Below, in pieces: positions 1 through 8,428 of a stretch of 56,520 nt of DNA. Below the pieces are notes generated by a model. The model was given only the letters and a program-made list of their open reading frames with translations, was not told where the DNA came from and did no database searches. The position numbers and the translations under genes were made by a program. This DNA is from Candidatus Hodarchaeota archaeon (GTDB lineage Archaea > Asgardarchaeota > Heimdallarchaeia > Hodarchaeales > Hodarchaeaceae): the NCBI GenBank assembly GCA_029856365.1, contig JAHQWW010000012.1, positions 1 to 56,520 of the forward strand, read 5' to 3'. Position 1 is the stretch's first letter. Each line of letters starts with the position of its first letter.

Positions 1-17
1 GGACGTTAGGCGCATTA

Positions 18-1070
18 CTATGACGTTTTTTTCCTCCTGATAAGTGCAAATACAGTTAGAATTAAGGGTATCACCATGAATAAATCCCAACTGGCTGATT
101 TAGTACTAATTATCGAATAAAACCGTAGTTCCGATGTATCTGAGTCGTATTTAAGAATTGAGAATTGTGTATGGTGTCCTACAAGGTAGGCATAAGTTCC
201 ATCATAATACAAGCCATGAGAGCTAAAATCTTCTGGAGTTATTTTAAGACGACTAGGCTGAGCGGGATTACTGACATTTAAAACTTCAATTCTACCATAA
301 AAATTACCTACATAAAGAATATCATGGTCACCAGCGAGTGCATATACATCACCATCACTTGGGTATGCGCTGATAACATTCGGGATAGTGGGGTTGGTTA
401 TATTGATAATTCTGACTCCATTTGAATGGCATCCGAGATAAAGAAGGTTATCTACTCGCCATATATCCCATGCTCCTATGATTGGTAAAGTGTTGATGAT
501 TTGCGGATTAGATGGTTCTGTCCCATTAATTACTTCTAACCCTCTGTCTGGATCTGCTAGATAAAGTGTGGTGCCGACTACTTCGACATCCAAATCTCGA
601 TTACCAAGGTTGAACTGACCAACTAGAATTGGATTCATTGGATCCTGAACATCGATAATTTCTAAACCACCATTCATAAATGTAAGGAATGCAAGACTAT
701 TATTGATGGCTATTTGGTTACCTCCTCCTTTATTATACTCTCCAATAAGAGATGGATTTTCTGGATCATCACTTAAATCGAATATTTTCAGTCCAAATCC
801 TCCACTCACGTAGAGGAGATCCTTAACAATACTTACACCGAACGCTGTTTCATCGAATGGGAGATGGGTTAATTTTCTTGCATTTAGTTCAGGGAGAATT
901 TTATATATGGCTAAACCTCTAGTATTTGGAACATAGGCGATATCGTCCTTTATATCCACATCGGAACTTGGAATTGCTTTATTTTCGGAAAATAGTAAAA
1001 TTAATCCCAAAGTAGATGTGATTAAAGTCATTGTGATAACTAACGCTATTATGATCTTCTTAAAGTCCAT
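18..1070 (-). CDS. LVIVD-repeat surface protein with C-terminal anchor
   Basis: The product has a hydrophobic N-terminal segment (about residues 5-27) that looks like a signal peptide or anchor. Five to six repeats of about 42 residues follow, each carrying a signature such as GLEIIDVQDPMNP, GVRIINITNPTIP or RIEVLNVSNPAQP. This is the LVIVD repeat, which folds as beta-propeller blades. The C-terminus is a second hydrophobic stretch followed by RRKKTS, so the propeller is probably held outside the cell by a C-terminal anchor with a basic cytoplasmic tail, like archaeal CTERM-type sorted proteins. An in-frame GTG lies 12 nt further upstream (1082). ATG at 1070 is preferred because it places the basic residues directly before the hydrophobic core. 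It is transcribed away from the PAP2 gene. No catalytic function can be assigned; LVIVD proteins are usually surface binding proteins. Confidence 0.8.
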   Translation of the reverse strand: MDFKKIIIALVITMTLITSTLGLILLFSENKAIPSSDVDIKDDIAYVPNTRGLAIYKILPELNARKLTHLPFDETAFGVSIVKDLLYVSGGFGLKIFDLSDDPENPSLIGEYNKGGGNQIAINNSLAFLTFMNGGLEIIDVQDPMNPILVGQFNLGNRDLDVEVVGTTLYLADPDRGLEVINGTEPSNPQIINTLPIIGAWDIWRVDNLLYLGCHSNGVRIINITNPTIPNVISAYPSDGDVYALAGDHDILYVGNFYGRIEVLNVSNPAQPSRLKITPEDFSSHGLYYDGTYAYLVGHHTQFSILKYDSDTSELRFYSIISTKSASWDLFMVIPLILTVFALIRRKKTS

Positions 1071-1240
1071 TTTATTCCACACAGAAATCGCAGTTAGGAG
1101 GTAATTTTATTAACATCTCTTCCTGCAACAAATACCCCCTCTCCTTAAACAACTGAGAAAAGAAGAGTAGGACGGGTCGAAAAAAATTAAAAGGGGTATT
1201 TAATATTAAAGAAATCCTAAGTATGAATGTGGTGACATAA

Positions 1241-2110
1241 TTGGTATTGTTTGATACAATCTGGACAGAAGTACTAAGGGATTTGTTTCCTTGGGCAAAG
1301 GATATTCTCAAACTGATCACTGAACTAGGATCGAACACTATTTATCTGGCAGTAATTCTTGTGATTTTCTGGGGAATCAATAAAAGATTTGCCAAAACAA
1401 CCGCCTTTGTCGTTGTAGGCTCGACAATATTAAATTATTGGCTCAAAGCTATCTTGAAACATCCTCGACCTAACCCCAGTCTGTGGTTAACTAGTACATC
1501 AAATTATAGCTTCCCCAGTGGCCATGCGCAGAGTTCAACTACATTCTATGGGTGGCTCAGTATAAAAATTAAAAAATGGTGGATGTTTATTGGGGGAACA
1601 TCATTGATTATCCTTATTGGGATTTCACGTATCTATTTAGGAGTGCATTGGCTAGGAGATGTGCTACTTGGGTGGGGAATTGGAATAGCGATTGTCATGT
1701 TGGTTTGGCGATTTGAACATCCCATAAGGAATTATCTCTCCCATTATAATACTTATTATTTATATATGGGACTAGCTCTATTAGGAGGAGTTGCGATTAT
1801 TCTTACGGAATTAATTCTCCCAGTTCCCACTGATAATTTTGGCGGAAGTGGAGGAATTGTTATTGGCTTAGCACTTGGATTAGCCCTGGAGAAGAAATTT
1901 GTTGATTTCAAAGTCAAAATTCCAGAGAAAAAGACATGGAAAATCATGTTGCGAATACTTATCGGGTTAATCCTAGTCCTAGTTTTGTACTATGGTTTAT
2001 CTCCATTCTTACCTTCTGAAGAGGTGCTACCGACAGCCCTCCGCTATTTTCTTGTTGCTTTAGTTGGAGCTTTTATTTGGCCTCTAATTTTTTCAAAGAT
2101 AGATCTTTAG
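1241..2110 (+). CDS. PAP2-family membrane phosphatase
   Basis: The three phosphatase motifs of the PAP2 superfamily are present in order: KAILKHPRPNPS (motif 1, KX6RP type), PSGHAQSS (motif 2) and SRIYLGVHWLGD (motif 3). They lie between membrane helices in the first half of the protein. The remaining 120 residues hold several more hydrophobic segments. The family hydrolyses phosphate from lipid phosphates or prenyl pyrophosphates at the membrane surface, and undecaprenyl- or dolichyl-pyrophosphate phosphatase is a plausible role in an archaeon. The start is TTG, chosen because GGTGA lies 5 nt upstream and no ATG precedes motif 1. The substrate cannot be read from sequence. Confidence 0.88.
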   Translation: MVLFDTIWTEVLRDLFPWAKDILKLITELGSNTIYLAVILVIFWGINKRFAKTTAFVVVGSTILNYWLKAILKHPRPNPSLWLTSTSNYSFPSGHAQSSTTFYGWLSIKIKKWWMFIGGTSLIILIGISRIYLGVHWLGDVLLGWGIGIAIVMLVWRFEHPIRNYLSHYNTYYLYMGLALLGGVAIILTELILPVPTDNFGGSGGIVIGLALGLALEKKFVDFKVKIPEKKTWKIMLRILIGLILVLVLYYGLSPFLPSEEVLPTALRYFLVALVGAFIWPLIFSKIDL

Positions 2111-2232
2111 GTAAATGTCACAGTATATTCTCCAGATCAACATAAAACTAATCAATTATTTTTAAAATGACATAAAGATTGATCTCAGCTGGTTTAGATT
2201 ACAAGAGTATATAGTAAACATGTCGTGTTTTT

Positions 2233-2760
2233 ATGAACAGCCGAAAAATCATTCAAACGTTAATATGGGAGTTAGAAAGGGGATTTCAAGAATTGATACA
2301 AACATTAATGGAAATTTCTAAGGAGGAGGCAAAATGGAAACCCACTGCTTGTTCTAGAACATTAGAAACAATTAGGCAATGGAATGAACAAGGAAATGAA
2401 TGGATTTCATCACAATCTCTTGACCCCATCTCTAACATCGAATTTAAAGTAGTCCACTTAGCACAATGTAAGCAAATGTATGATGAATATGCTTTTAGAG
2501 AGGGAATACTGACTTGGCATGATCTCGAATGTCCAGAGTGGCCACACTGCATTGATTATTTGAAAGAAACTCAAAAAAGATTAGTTGAAAGTCTTCAAAA
2601 TCAGACAGATGAACAATTGGATGACCTGGTTCGGACAAATTGGGGTGATATGTGGCCAATAAAACAAATAATCTCAACGATGACTCATCACGATATGTAT
2701 CATTTGGGTCAAATTTGTACGGTAAGGAACCTCTATAAAATGAGGAAAAATGGTAACTGA
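2233..2760 (+). CDS. DinB-like four-helix protein
   Basis: A 175-residue helical protein with the pattern of the DinB/YfiT-like superfamily. It has an N-terminal amphipathic helix (LERGFQELIQTLMEISKEEA), an internal VVHLAQCKQMYDEYAF segment and the typical C-terminal motif MTHHDMYHLGQI. The His residues in these segments fit the family's metal-binding His triad. Family members include thiol-dependent S-transferases (mycothiol or bacillithiol) and damage-inducible proteins of unknown activity, so the reaction is open. It is a single gene between the PAP2 gene and the tautomerase, with about 120 nt of upstream spacer. Confidence 0.75.
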   Translation: MNSRKIIQTLIWELERGFQELIQTLMEISKEEAKWKPTACSRTLETIRQWNEQGNEWISSQSLDPISNIEFKVVHLAQCKQMYDEYAFREGILTWHDLECPEWPHCIDYLKETQKRLVESLQNQTDEQLDDLVRTNWGDMWPIKQIISTMTHHDMYHLGQICTVRNLYKMRKNGN

Positions 2761-2890
2761 AAAAAGCACTTAAACGCGTTCGGTCTCTTTTATCATCATA
2801 ATGATAAAGTCTTAAATATTTAGGAAATCAAGTAAGTAACAAGAGAATTGAAGATTAATATCGAACAATAAAGTTGATGAGGAGATATAT

Positions 2891-3097
2891 ATGCCTGTTG
2901 TCCATGTCCATATTTGGAAAGGGATCTCTGAAGAGAGAATTAAGGAAATAATTGAAGGTATTACGAATGTATTCGTGAAAATGGGGATTCCTACTCAAGC
3001 AGTAGAAGTCATTATTCACGAAATCCCTAAAGCTCATTGGGGTATTGAGGGGAAACCCGCAACTGAGTCCCGAAAAGATTCAAAACCACCAATCTAA
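2891..3097 (+). CDS. 4-oxalocrotonate tautomerase-like enzyme
   Basis: A 68-residue protein starting MPVVHVHIWKG. After removal of Met, Pro becomes the N-terminal catalytic base typical of 4-oxalocrotonate tautomerases. The ISEERIKEIIEGITNVF helix and the VEVIIHEIPKAHWGIEG strand-turn match the family core. The usual subunit is 60-70 residues and acts as a hexamer or dimer in keto-enol tautomerisation or promiscuous dehalogenation. The ATG is preceded by GATGAGGAGA, a strong ribosome-binding site. The natural substrate is unknown and no aromatic meta-cleavage genes are nearby. Confidence 0.85.
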   Translation: MPVVHVHIWKGISEERIKEIIEGITNVFVKMGIPTQAVEVIIHEIPKAHWGIEGKPATESRKDSKPPI

Positions 3098-3201
3098 TTC
3101 AGCTTAAGGAAAGATTTTAAACCGAAAAATGATTTTTTTAAATTCTTTTTAGAGCAGTAGCAGCTCTAACATTATAACTTGGTTAATAAGATAAACATAG
3201 T

Positions 3202-4029
3202 TTAGAAATTCTCAATTGATTGTTCAGAACGTATAGCTTGTATTACTGTGGCAAACTCCAGATCCAAATCTAATAAAGCTTTTTTTCCTCGCACTGTTAA
3301 ATCGCTAATAAATTGGAATTGATCACGAGCATCAATAGGATAAGCTTTCAGTTTATAATGTGTTCCCCAGGGCTTTTCCTTGACAATAATCTCAACGGGT
3401 TTTTTCAACTGTAGAAAAGGACTTGTTATAGCCACATCATATAGTATTCGCTTGATTAATGTAGCATCGTGTTTTGGGTTTAAGTAGAAATCTGTTACAG
3501 AAAGTAGCTCTCTACTTCCACTAGTGGAGTTAAAGATAGGACTATCCCACATTCTTAATTGTGGAATACGTACAATATTATCATCAGGTGTTCGGAGTTC
3601 TAGTGATCTTAAACCGATTGAAACAACCTCTCCATAAATTCCATTGATTTCGATCCAATCACCAGGCCGATAGGGCATTTCATACAGTGTCACAATACCT
3701 GCAATCAAACTACTAATGTATTCCTTAAGAGCGAAACCAAGAGCAATTCCCATAGCTCCCAAAAATGCAATAAGGTTTTCAGTTGTAGGAATGATGATAA
3801 GAGGGAAGATGATGATAAAAACACCGACAATTATAATTAAGCGTAAGATTGGCATGAGAGCCAATATATACAATCTGCGTTTTCCAGAAAATTTATTAGC
3901 TAAAAAAGGGATCCAATAACGATTTAGCTTCATAACAAGCCATGAAATGGTTAGGATTGCAATGATGAAGAGAATTTCAGTGCTTGTCAAAGATCTAAAA
4001 AATAAAATTTCCCCATTTTGATAAATCAT
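3202..4029 (-). CDS. MscS-family mechanosensitive channel
   Basis: A 275-residue protein with about three N-terminal membrane helices. The pore-lining helix is Gly/Ala rich (FLGAMGIALGFALKEYISS) and is followed by the MscS beta-domain motif YRPGDWIEINGIYGEVVSIG. The C-terminal alpha/beta vestibule is present. MscS channels open under membrane tension and release solutes after hypo-osmotic shock. The ATG lies 13 nt after the stop of the gene at 4043-5293, which makes these two a likely operon. This is the first of three MscS genes in the window and is not closely related in sequence to the other two. Confidence 0.9.
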   Translation of the reverse strand: MIYQNGEILFFRSLTSTEILFIIAILTISWLVMKLNRYWIPFLANKFSGKRRLYILALMPILRLIIIVGVFIIIFPLIIIPTTENLIAFLGAMGIALGFALKEYISSLIAGIVTLYEMPYRPGDWIEINGIYGEVVSIGLRSLELRTPDDNIVRIPQLRMWDSPIFNSTSGSRELLSVTDFYLNPKHDATLIKRILYDVAITSPFLQLKKPVEIIVKEKPWGTHYKLKAYPIDARDQFQFISDLTVRGKKALLDLDLEFATVIQAIRSEQSIENF

Positions 4030-4042
4030 CCTATTTTATCTC

Positions 4043-5290
4043 CTAGATATCATCAATTAAGTAACCTTCACTATTTAAAAATTCTCTTATCCTTGGGTAA
4101 GCTATGGCTGATACAATCCAATTATCTCCCCTATTTTCAATCAATCCTAAACGTTTCAATTTATTGAGACTTTGTGTCACTTCTTCTAGCGATATAGGTA
4201 AGATCTGGGATAATAATTCAATCGAAAGACCGTTATGGAGCAATACCGCGTGGAATACATGGGATTCATTTCTTTTAACGCTTTCAGGTATGATTGGGAG
4301 TTCAACTTTTTCCCAAGGCAACACCCAGATGGTTCGCCGCTTATTCCTTGGATCCATTTCCAACTCGTCTTCTTTCAATAGTAATTCTTCATCAGGATCT
4401 GTACGTAGACTGGTACGCCAGATTTCCCAACTAACGAGTGGAATACCAGAACTATACCCTGCTAAGTTCTTTAAGAAGTTATTATCATACCTAGGTTGCT
4501 TTTTTGCATCTTCTATTGGAACTTCTGAACTCAATACATATTTTCCTGTAGTTGTTTCCCTGAAAAAAAGATCTCTTCGTGTTGATTGCCTGAACAACGA
4601 TTTAAGCCATATATTCAATCTTTCATAATCAAGAGCTTTGAGTACCAATATTGTACGGGCATAAGTGTCAATTTTCATTGTATGTTTTAGATAAGTCCAA
4701 GCCCAACTATCTATTCCCATTACGCATTGACAAGAATTTGACCATAACCAGTCAAATAATTCTCGTATAAGTCTAAGTCCTTTTACATGACGTAAATAAT
4801 AGTGTTCAAGATTTGGTAAGACAAATGGAGTGTCCTTACCTTTGATATAATGCTCAATCCAATTCAAGTCATCGTTTAGAATTTCAGTTCTAGGTGGGGG
4901 ATCAAGGATTAACCAACATTGATCTTTTCCCCAAATTGTCAATATTTCTTGGGTGCCTCCAAATGGGTGACATAATACAACGGCAACATTACCTTTAGAA
5001 GCCCCAGATTTTACCCATTCGTCCAAAGCTAAGTTTAACGCATTTACAGCTCCAGTCCAATCTGGAGAGGGAACAATCCGGTCTAATTTCGTTAAAGGAA
5101 TTACGGTCAATTCCTTTTGAGTCAAAGGTAGGTCTGTACTCTCTTTAGTGGGCCATAATTTCTGAAATACTCCTATAATTCCTTGCCTTACCGTCTCTTC
5201 GAGTGGTTTTGGGGGTTTTATATATTGATTTATAGGTATAAATTGCCATAACTGTGTTGGATCTATAATTTGAACCTTGGAGTTAGTCAT
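4043..5290 (-). CDS. Unrecognised NTPase-like protein with C-terminal winged helix, MscS partner
   Basis: I do not recognise this family with certainty. A central alpha/beta region contains VVLCHPFGGTQEIL, which sits where a P-loop would be but lacks the GxxxxGKS/T consensus. It is followed by the hydrophobic strands LILDPPP and CVMGIDSW. A later YSSGIPLVSWEIW segment resembles the lid region of AAA+/STAND ATPases. The last 75 residues (VFHAVLLHNGLSIELLSQIL..LGLIENRGDNWIVS) form a clear winged-helix domain. It looks like a degenerate AAA/STAND protein with a protein- or DNA-binding winged helix. ATG at 5290 is chosen; a GTG directly precedes it. The close linkage to mscS suggests a sensor or regulator of the channel, which is inference. 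Confidence 0.55.
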   Translation of the reverse strand: MTNSKVQIIDPTQLWQFIPINQYIKPPKPLEETVRQGIIGVFQKLWPTKESTDLPLTQKELTVIPLTKLDRIVPSPDWTGAVNALNLALDEWVKSGASKGNVAVVLCHPFGGTQEILTIWGKDQCWLILDPPPRTEILNDDLNWIEHYIKGKDTPFVLPNLEHYYLRHVKGLRLIRELFDWLWSNSCQCVMGIDSWAWTYLKHTMKIDTYARTILVLKALDYERLNIWLKSLFRQSTRRDLFFRETTTGKYVLSSEVPIEDAKKQPRYDNNFLKNLAGYSSGIPLVSWEIWRTSLRTDPDEELLLKEDELEMDPRNKRRTIWVLPWEKVELPIIPESVKRNESHVFHAVLLHNGLSIELLSQILPISLEEVTQSLNKLKRLGLIENRGDNWIVSAIAYPRIREFLNSEGYLIDDI

Positions 5291-5359
5291 CACGTAGGTT
5301 TCCCTAAAAACAACTTAAATAAGAAAAAATATGATAAGAACTTAGGTTAAGATTCGTTG

Positions 5360-5731
5360 TTACGTTTTCAGTCTTTTTTCAGTTTCTTTTCGTTTCTTCT
5401 CAGCTTCCTTCTTCACTTCTTCCTCCTCTTTTTTAGCTTTCTTCTCAGCTTCCTTACGTTTGTGTTCAGCTTCTTTCTTTTGTTTCTCCTCTTCTTTTTT
5501 AGCTTTCTTCTCAGCTTCCTTACGTTTATGTTCAGCTTCTTTCTTTTGTTTCTTCTCTTCTTCTTCACGTTTCTTGCTTGCTTCTTGTGCTTTCTTCTCA
5601 GCTTCCTTCTCTTTCACTTCTGCTTCTTTTCTTTTTTTCATTGATTTTTTCTCAAACTCTTCTGCTTCTTTCAGTTTTTTCATTGCTTCCTGCTTCTTTT
5701 TCTCCGCCTCTTTCTTCTTTTTTTCACTCAT
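5360..5731 (-). CDS. Lys/Glu-rich repetitive coiled-coil protein
   Basis: A 123-residue protein made almost entirely of Lys, Glu and Ala, beginning MSEKKKKEAEKKKQEAMKK. It is predicted by eye to be one continuous charged helix or coiled coil. The C-terminal half holds two near-perfect 22-residue repeats (KKEAEHKRKEAEKKAKKEEE) and a partial third. The long open frame on the opposite strand is a by-product of the purine bias. The start is supported by AGGATGGTG about 10 nt upstream. It shares the MSEK start and Lys/Glu character with the small gene at 23570-23773. No function can be assigned; such helices often act as spacers or nucleic-acid- or membrane-associated proteins. Confidence 0.6.
   Translation of the reverse strand: MSEKKKKEAEKKKQEAMKKLKEAEEFEKKSMKKRKEAEVKEKEAEKKAQEASKKREEEEKKQKKEAEHKRKEAEKKAKKEEEKQKKEAEHKRKEAEKKAKKEEEEVKKEAEKKRKETEKRLKT
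5435..5566 (-). repeat. Tandem 66-bp repeat inside coiled-coil gene
   Basis: Two adjacent 66-bp units (5435-5500 and 5501-5566) differ at only a few positions. They encode the 22-residue KKEAEHKRKEAEKKAKKEEE-type repeat. The unit length is a whole number of codons, so gain or loss of a unit keeps the frame. The whole 5360-5731 stretch is almost purely pyrimidine on the plus strand. Confidence 0.85.
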
Positions 5732-6020
5732 TCAAAAAACACCATCCTATTTAGTTCTAGGAAATTCATGTCATCATGGTATAAAAGCATTGTATATAAT
5801 TTCTCGTAGAAAATTAAGGAATTATGATTCTATATATCACTAATAAAGCTCTTAATTTCGGTATAGATGAGAAAGAAATATATCTATTTCTAAAATGCTT
5901 TTCTAAACTAAAGGAAAAAATTTTTTATGTATAATTTATGAGATTAAATCCTTGCTAGGATAAAATTTTTAAGAAAATAACATCTACTAGCCATTATATC
6001 AAAGAAGGATATGAACTCTG
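5732..6020. other. Intergenic, no gene seen
   Basis: This 289-bp AT-rich divergent region separates the coiled-coil gene from the ferritin-like gene. It must hold promoters for both. No ORF with coding character, RNA gene or convincing repeat was seen. Confidence 0.5.
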
Positions 6021-6449
6021 TTGGTGACAAATAAATTATTAGAGATGTTAAATGAGACAATCTCAAAGGAGATGCAAGTTTCTATTCAATACATGTGGCA
6101 ACATGTATTATGGAGAAGCCCAAAACATTATGCCATTAAGGAAGAGTTTAGAAAGATTGCTATTGAAGAAATGGGTCATGCTGAAAAGACAGCGGAAAGA
6201 TTATTTTATCTAGGTGAAGAACCAACAACAAAACCCGCTCCAATATCCTTAGGGGGAAATCTAAAAGAAATGCTCGAAAATAATAGTAATGCAGAAAAAA
6301 AAACAATAGAATTTAACAAGCGAATAATTAAACAAGCCCAAACAAACAATGATGTAACAACAGCTTTCATTTTTCAAGAAATTTTAGATGAGGAGGAAGA
6401 ACATCATGATACCTTCCAAAGTCTTCTTGAAGCGGATGATTCCATTTAA
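6021..6449 (+). CDS. Ferritin-like diiron protein (bacterioferritin type)
   Basis: A 142-residue four-helix bundle. The two ExxH iron-ligand motifs of the ferritin/bacterioferritin superfamily are visible: EEMGHAEK in helix 2 and EILDEEEEHHDTF in helix 4, with ISKEMQVSIQYMWQH supplying the helix-1 Glu. The reduced length and the HVLW segment resemble archaeal bacterioferritin-like or Dps-like proteins that oxidise Fe2+ and detoxify peroxide. The start is TTG at 6021 or the adjacent GTG at 6024; AAGGAT lies about 10 nt upstream, and a nearer ATG at 6011 is out of frame. Haem binding cannot be judged. Confidence 0.82.
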   Translation: MVTNKLLEMLNETISKEMQVSIQYMWQHVLWRSPKHYAIKEEFRKIAIEEMGHAEKTAERLFYLGEEPTTKPAPISLGGNLKEMLENNSNAEKKTIEFNKRIIKQAQTNNDVTTAFIFQEILDEEEEHHDTFQSLLEADDSI

Positions 6450-6637
6450 AGAGATGAGTATAATATCTATCTATGTACCTACATTTCGATTATGCCAAAA
6501 TTATAATTGGAAATCGACAGATCGGACAAAAAGCAGGTCTCTTCTTCTTTTTAGTTAATTAAGAAATTTGATTTTGATTGAATGTTCTGACCCACAGATG
6601 AAGTTGAAAATAAATTTGGATAAGGAGATAAAATCTA

Positions 6638-7735
6638 TTGTTCCAAGTAGTTCAAACAGGACCAAAAAGAATTCCATCAATTCTAAAAAAAAGAAAAAAG
6701 AAAGTAGGTCTTCCTCCTGGTACTCCCATTTTTATTGGTCGTATAAAAACAGAAGAGATAAAGATAACTGTTTTAGATTATGATGAAATTAAATGTGAAG
6801 AAAAAGAAGTTAAGACAGTAGAAGAATGTTTACCTTTTAAGGCAAGACCAACTATAACATGGATTAATATTGATGGACTGCATGACATTACTACTTTAGA
6901 AAAGTTTGGAGAACATTTTAATTTACATCCTTTATTATTAGAAGATATTCTCAACACAGATCAACGGCCAAAAATTGATGATTATGAAAATCATCTCTAT
7001 GTAGTTTTAAAAATGCTTAATTACAACGAGGAACGAAAAAGTGTTATCATTGAACAAGTTAGTTTAATTCTTGGAGAAAATTACGTTTTGTCTTTTCAAG
7101 AAAGACCCGAAGATGTTTTTGATCCCATTCGTGAACGTATAAAAGGGAAAAAAGGGAAGATCCGATCCTATGGTGCAGATCACCTTTTTTACGCACTAAT
7201 TGATGTTATTGTCGATAATTATTTCTTAATTCTAGAAAAATTAAGTGAGCGAATTGAATTTTTGGAAGAAGAGGTGGTTAAAGCTCCAGGAACTGAGACT
7301 TTACAAATAATCCATTCTCTAAAAACCAATATCATTTTCATACGTAAGGCTGTGTGGCCCTTAAGAGAATTAATTAGCCGATTAGAACGTGGGGGATCAG
7401 TATTGATACAAGCTGAAACCTCAAAGTACATTAGAGACGTTTATGACCATACTATCCAAGTGATCGACACAGTGGAAACGCTCCGAGATATTGTTTCAGG
7501 TATGCTTGACATTTATCTTTCCAGTATTAGCAATAAAATGAATGAAGTAATGAAAGTGCTTACCATTATCGCTACAATCGTTATTCCAATGACAGTAGTT
7601 TCTGGAATCTATGGAATGAATTTTCAGCTTATGCCTGAATTAGCTTGGCCTATTGGTTATCCTATGGCTCTTTCTTTGATGTTATTGGTTGCTATAATCA
7701 TGTTAAGTTATTTCTGGAAGAAAGGTTGGTTGTGA
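6638..7735 (+). CDS. corA: CorA-type Mg2+/Co2+ channel
   Basis: A 365-residue protein with the CorA layout: a large N-terminal cytoplasmic alpha/beta domain, a long stalk helix (residues about 190-300) and two C-terminal membrane helices. The first ends in the selectivity motif YGMNFQLMPEL (GMN) and the second is followed by the basic tail SYFWKKGWL. CorA pentamers conduct Mg2+ down its electrochemical gradient. The start is TTG with AGGAG 10 nt upstream. A diverged copy of the last 12 codons plus 3' flank occurs at 16646-16729 beside the MgtA gene. It encodes the passive counterpart of the active Mg2+ pump at 13788-16367. Confidence 0.93.
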   Translation: MFQVVQTGPKRIPSILKKRKKKVGLPPGTPIFIGRIKTEEIKITVLDYDEIKCEEKEVKTVEECLPFKARPTITWINIDGLHDITTLEKFGEHFNLHPLLLEDILNTDQRPKIDDYENHLYVVLKMLNYNEERKSVIIEQVSLILGENYVLSFQERPEDVFDPIRERIKGKKGKIRSYGADHLFYALIDVIVDNYFLILEKLSERIEFLEEEVVKAPGTETLQIIHSLKTNIIFIRKAVWPLRELISRLERGGSVLIQAETSKYIRDVYDHTIQVIDTVETLRDIVSGMLDIYLSSISNKMNEVMKVLTIIATIVIPMTVVSGIYGMNFQLMPELAWPIGYPMALSLMLLVAIIMLSYFWKKGWL

Positions 7736-7976
7736 CTGACGTACATTGTCATGGAGTGACATTTGACTTTCTTTAACCATCGGAACGGTGGATAAAACTA
7801 GTAGAGTAACAAAAAATTGTAATGAGTCTTAATTCAATAATTTTTAGAATATAGGTTCAGGATAAATCCATTTAATTCTTTTGGGAATAATTCTAAAACG
7901 GTTTAGTTATAGGGAAATTCTTGAAATAACTATTTGGTATCAATGAAATATTTTTAAGGGTACAAATAATCTAAAA

Positions 7977-8417
7977 ATGATCATGGCTAATCGTTTACGT
8001 GTCGCTTATTTAGAGAGATGTATAGGTTGTTATCAATGTGTGTTAGCTTGTGCTCGGGTGAACGAAAAATCATTATCTGTGGATAGATCATCCATAAAAG
8101 TCAAAACTATAGGAGGATATGAGGGTAGTTTTGCAATAATCGTATGTAGAGGATGCTTAGAACCTCCTTGTGTACCTGTATGTCCAATTGAAGGAGCAAT
8201 TCGTGCTAGGAGTCAAGGTGGAGGAATTTTGGTGAATAGGAAGATATGTGACTCGACAAAATGCCACCAAGAATGCGTAACAGCATGTCCAATCCCAGGT
8301 GCCATACATATTGACCAAGAGCTTAAGAATGCGATAGTATGTCGACAATGTAGTACCTGTACAAAATTTTGTCCTACTGGAGTATTAATAATGGAGGAAC
8401 CCAAACTCGGATTCTAG
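7977..8417 (+). CDS. Polyferredoxin subunit of aldehyde oxidoreductase
   Basis: A 146-residue HycB/YdhY-like protein with four Cys clusters, enough for four [4Fe-4S] centres: CIGCYQCVLAC, CRGCLEPPCVPVCP, a CDSTKCHQECVTACP group and CRQCSTCTKFCP. It ends 11 nt before the start of the AOR gene, so the two are co-transcribed. The likely role is to carry electrons from the tungsten enzyme to ferredoxin or a membrane acceptor. The same ferredoxin-AOR gene pairing is known for YdhY/YdhV-like systems. Start ATG 7977; ATG 7983 is an alternative. Confidence 0.88.
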   Translation: MIMANRLRVAYLERCIGCYQCVLACARVNEKSLSVDRSSIKVKTIGGYEGSFAIIVCRGCLEPPCVPVCPIEGAIRARSQGGGILVNRKICDSTKCHQECVTACPIPGAIHIDQELKNAIVCRQCSTCTKFCPTGVLIMEEPKLGF

Positions 8418-8428
8418 AGGATAAAACA

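Noticed and set aside
5357..5843. Long plus-strand frames rich in Phe/Ser/Leu opposite the coiled-coil gene
   Set aside because: They are the complement of a purine-rich Lys/Glu gene; low-complexity Phe/Ser sequence is what such a shadow gives.
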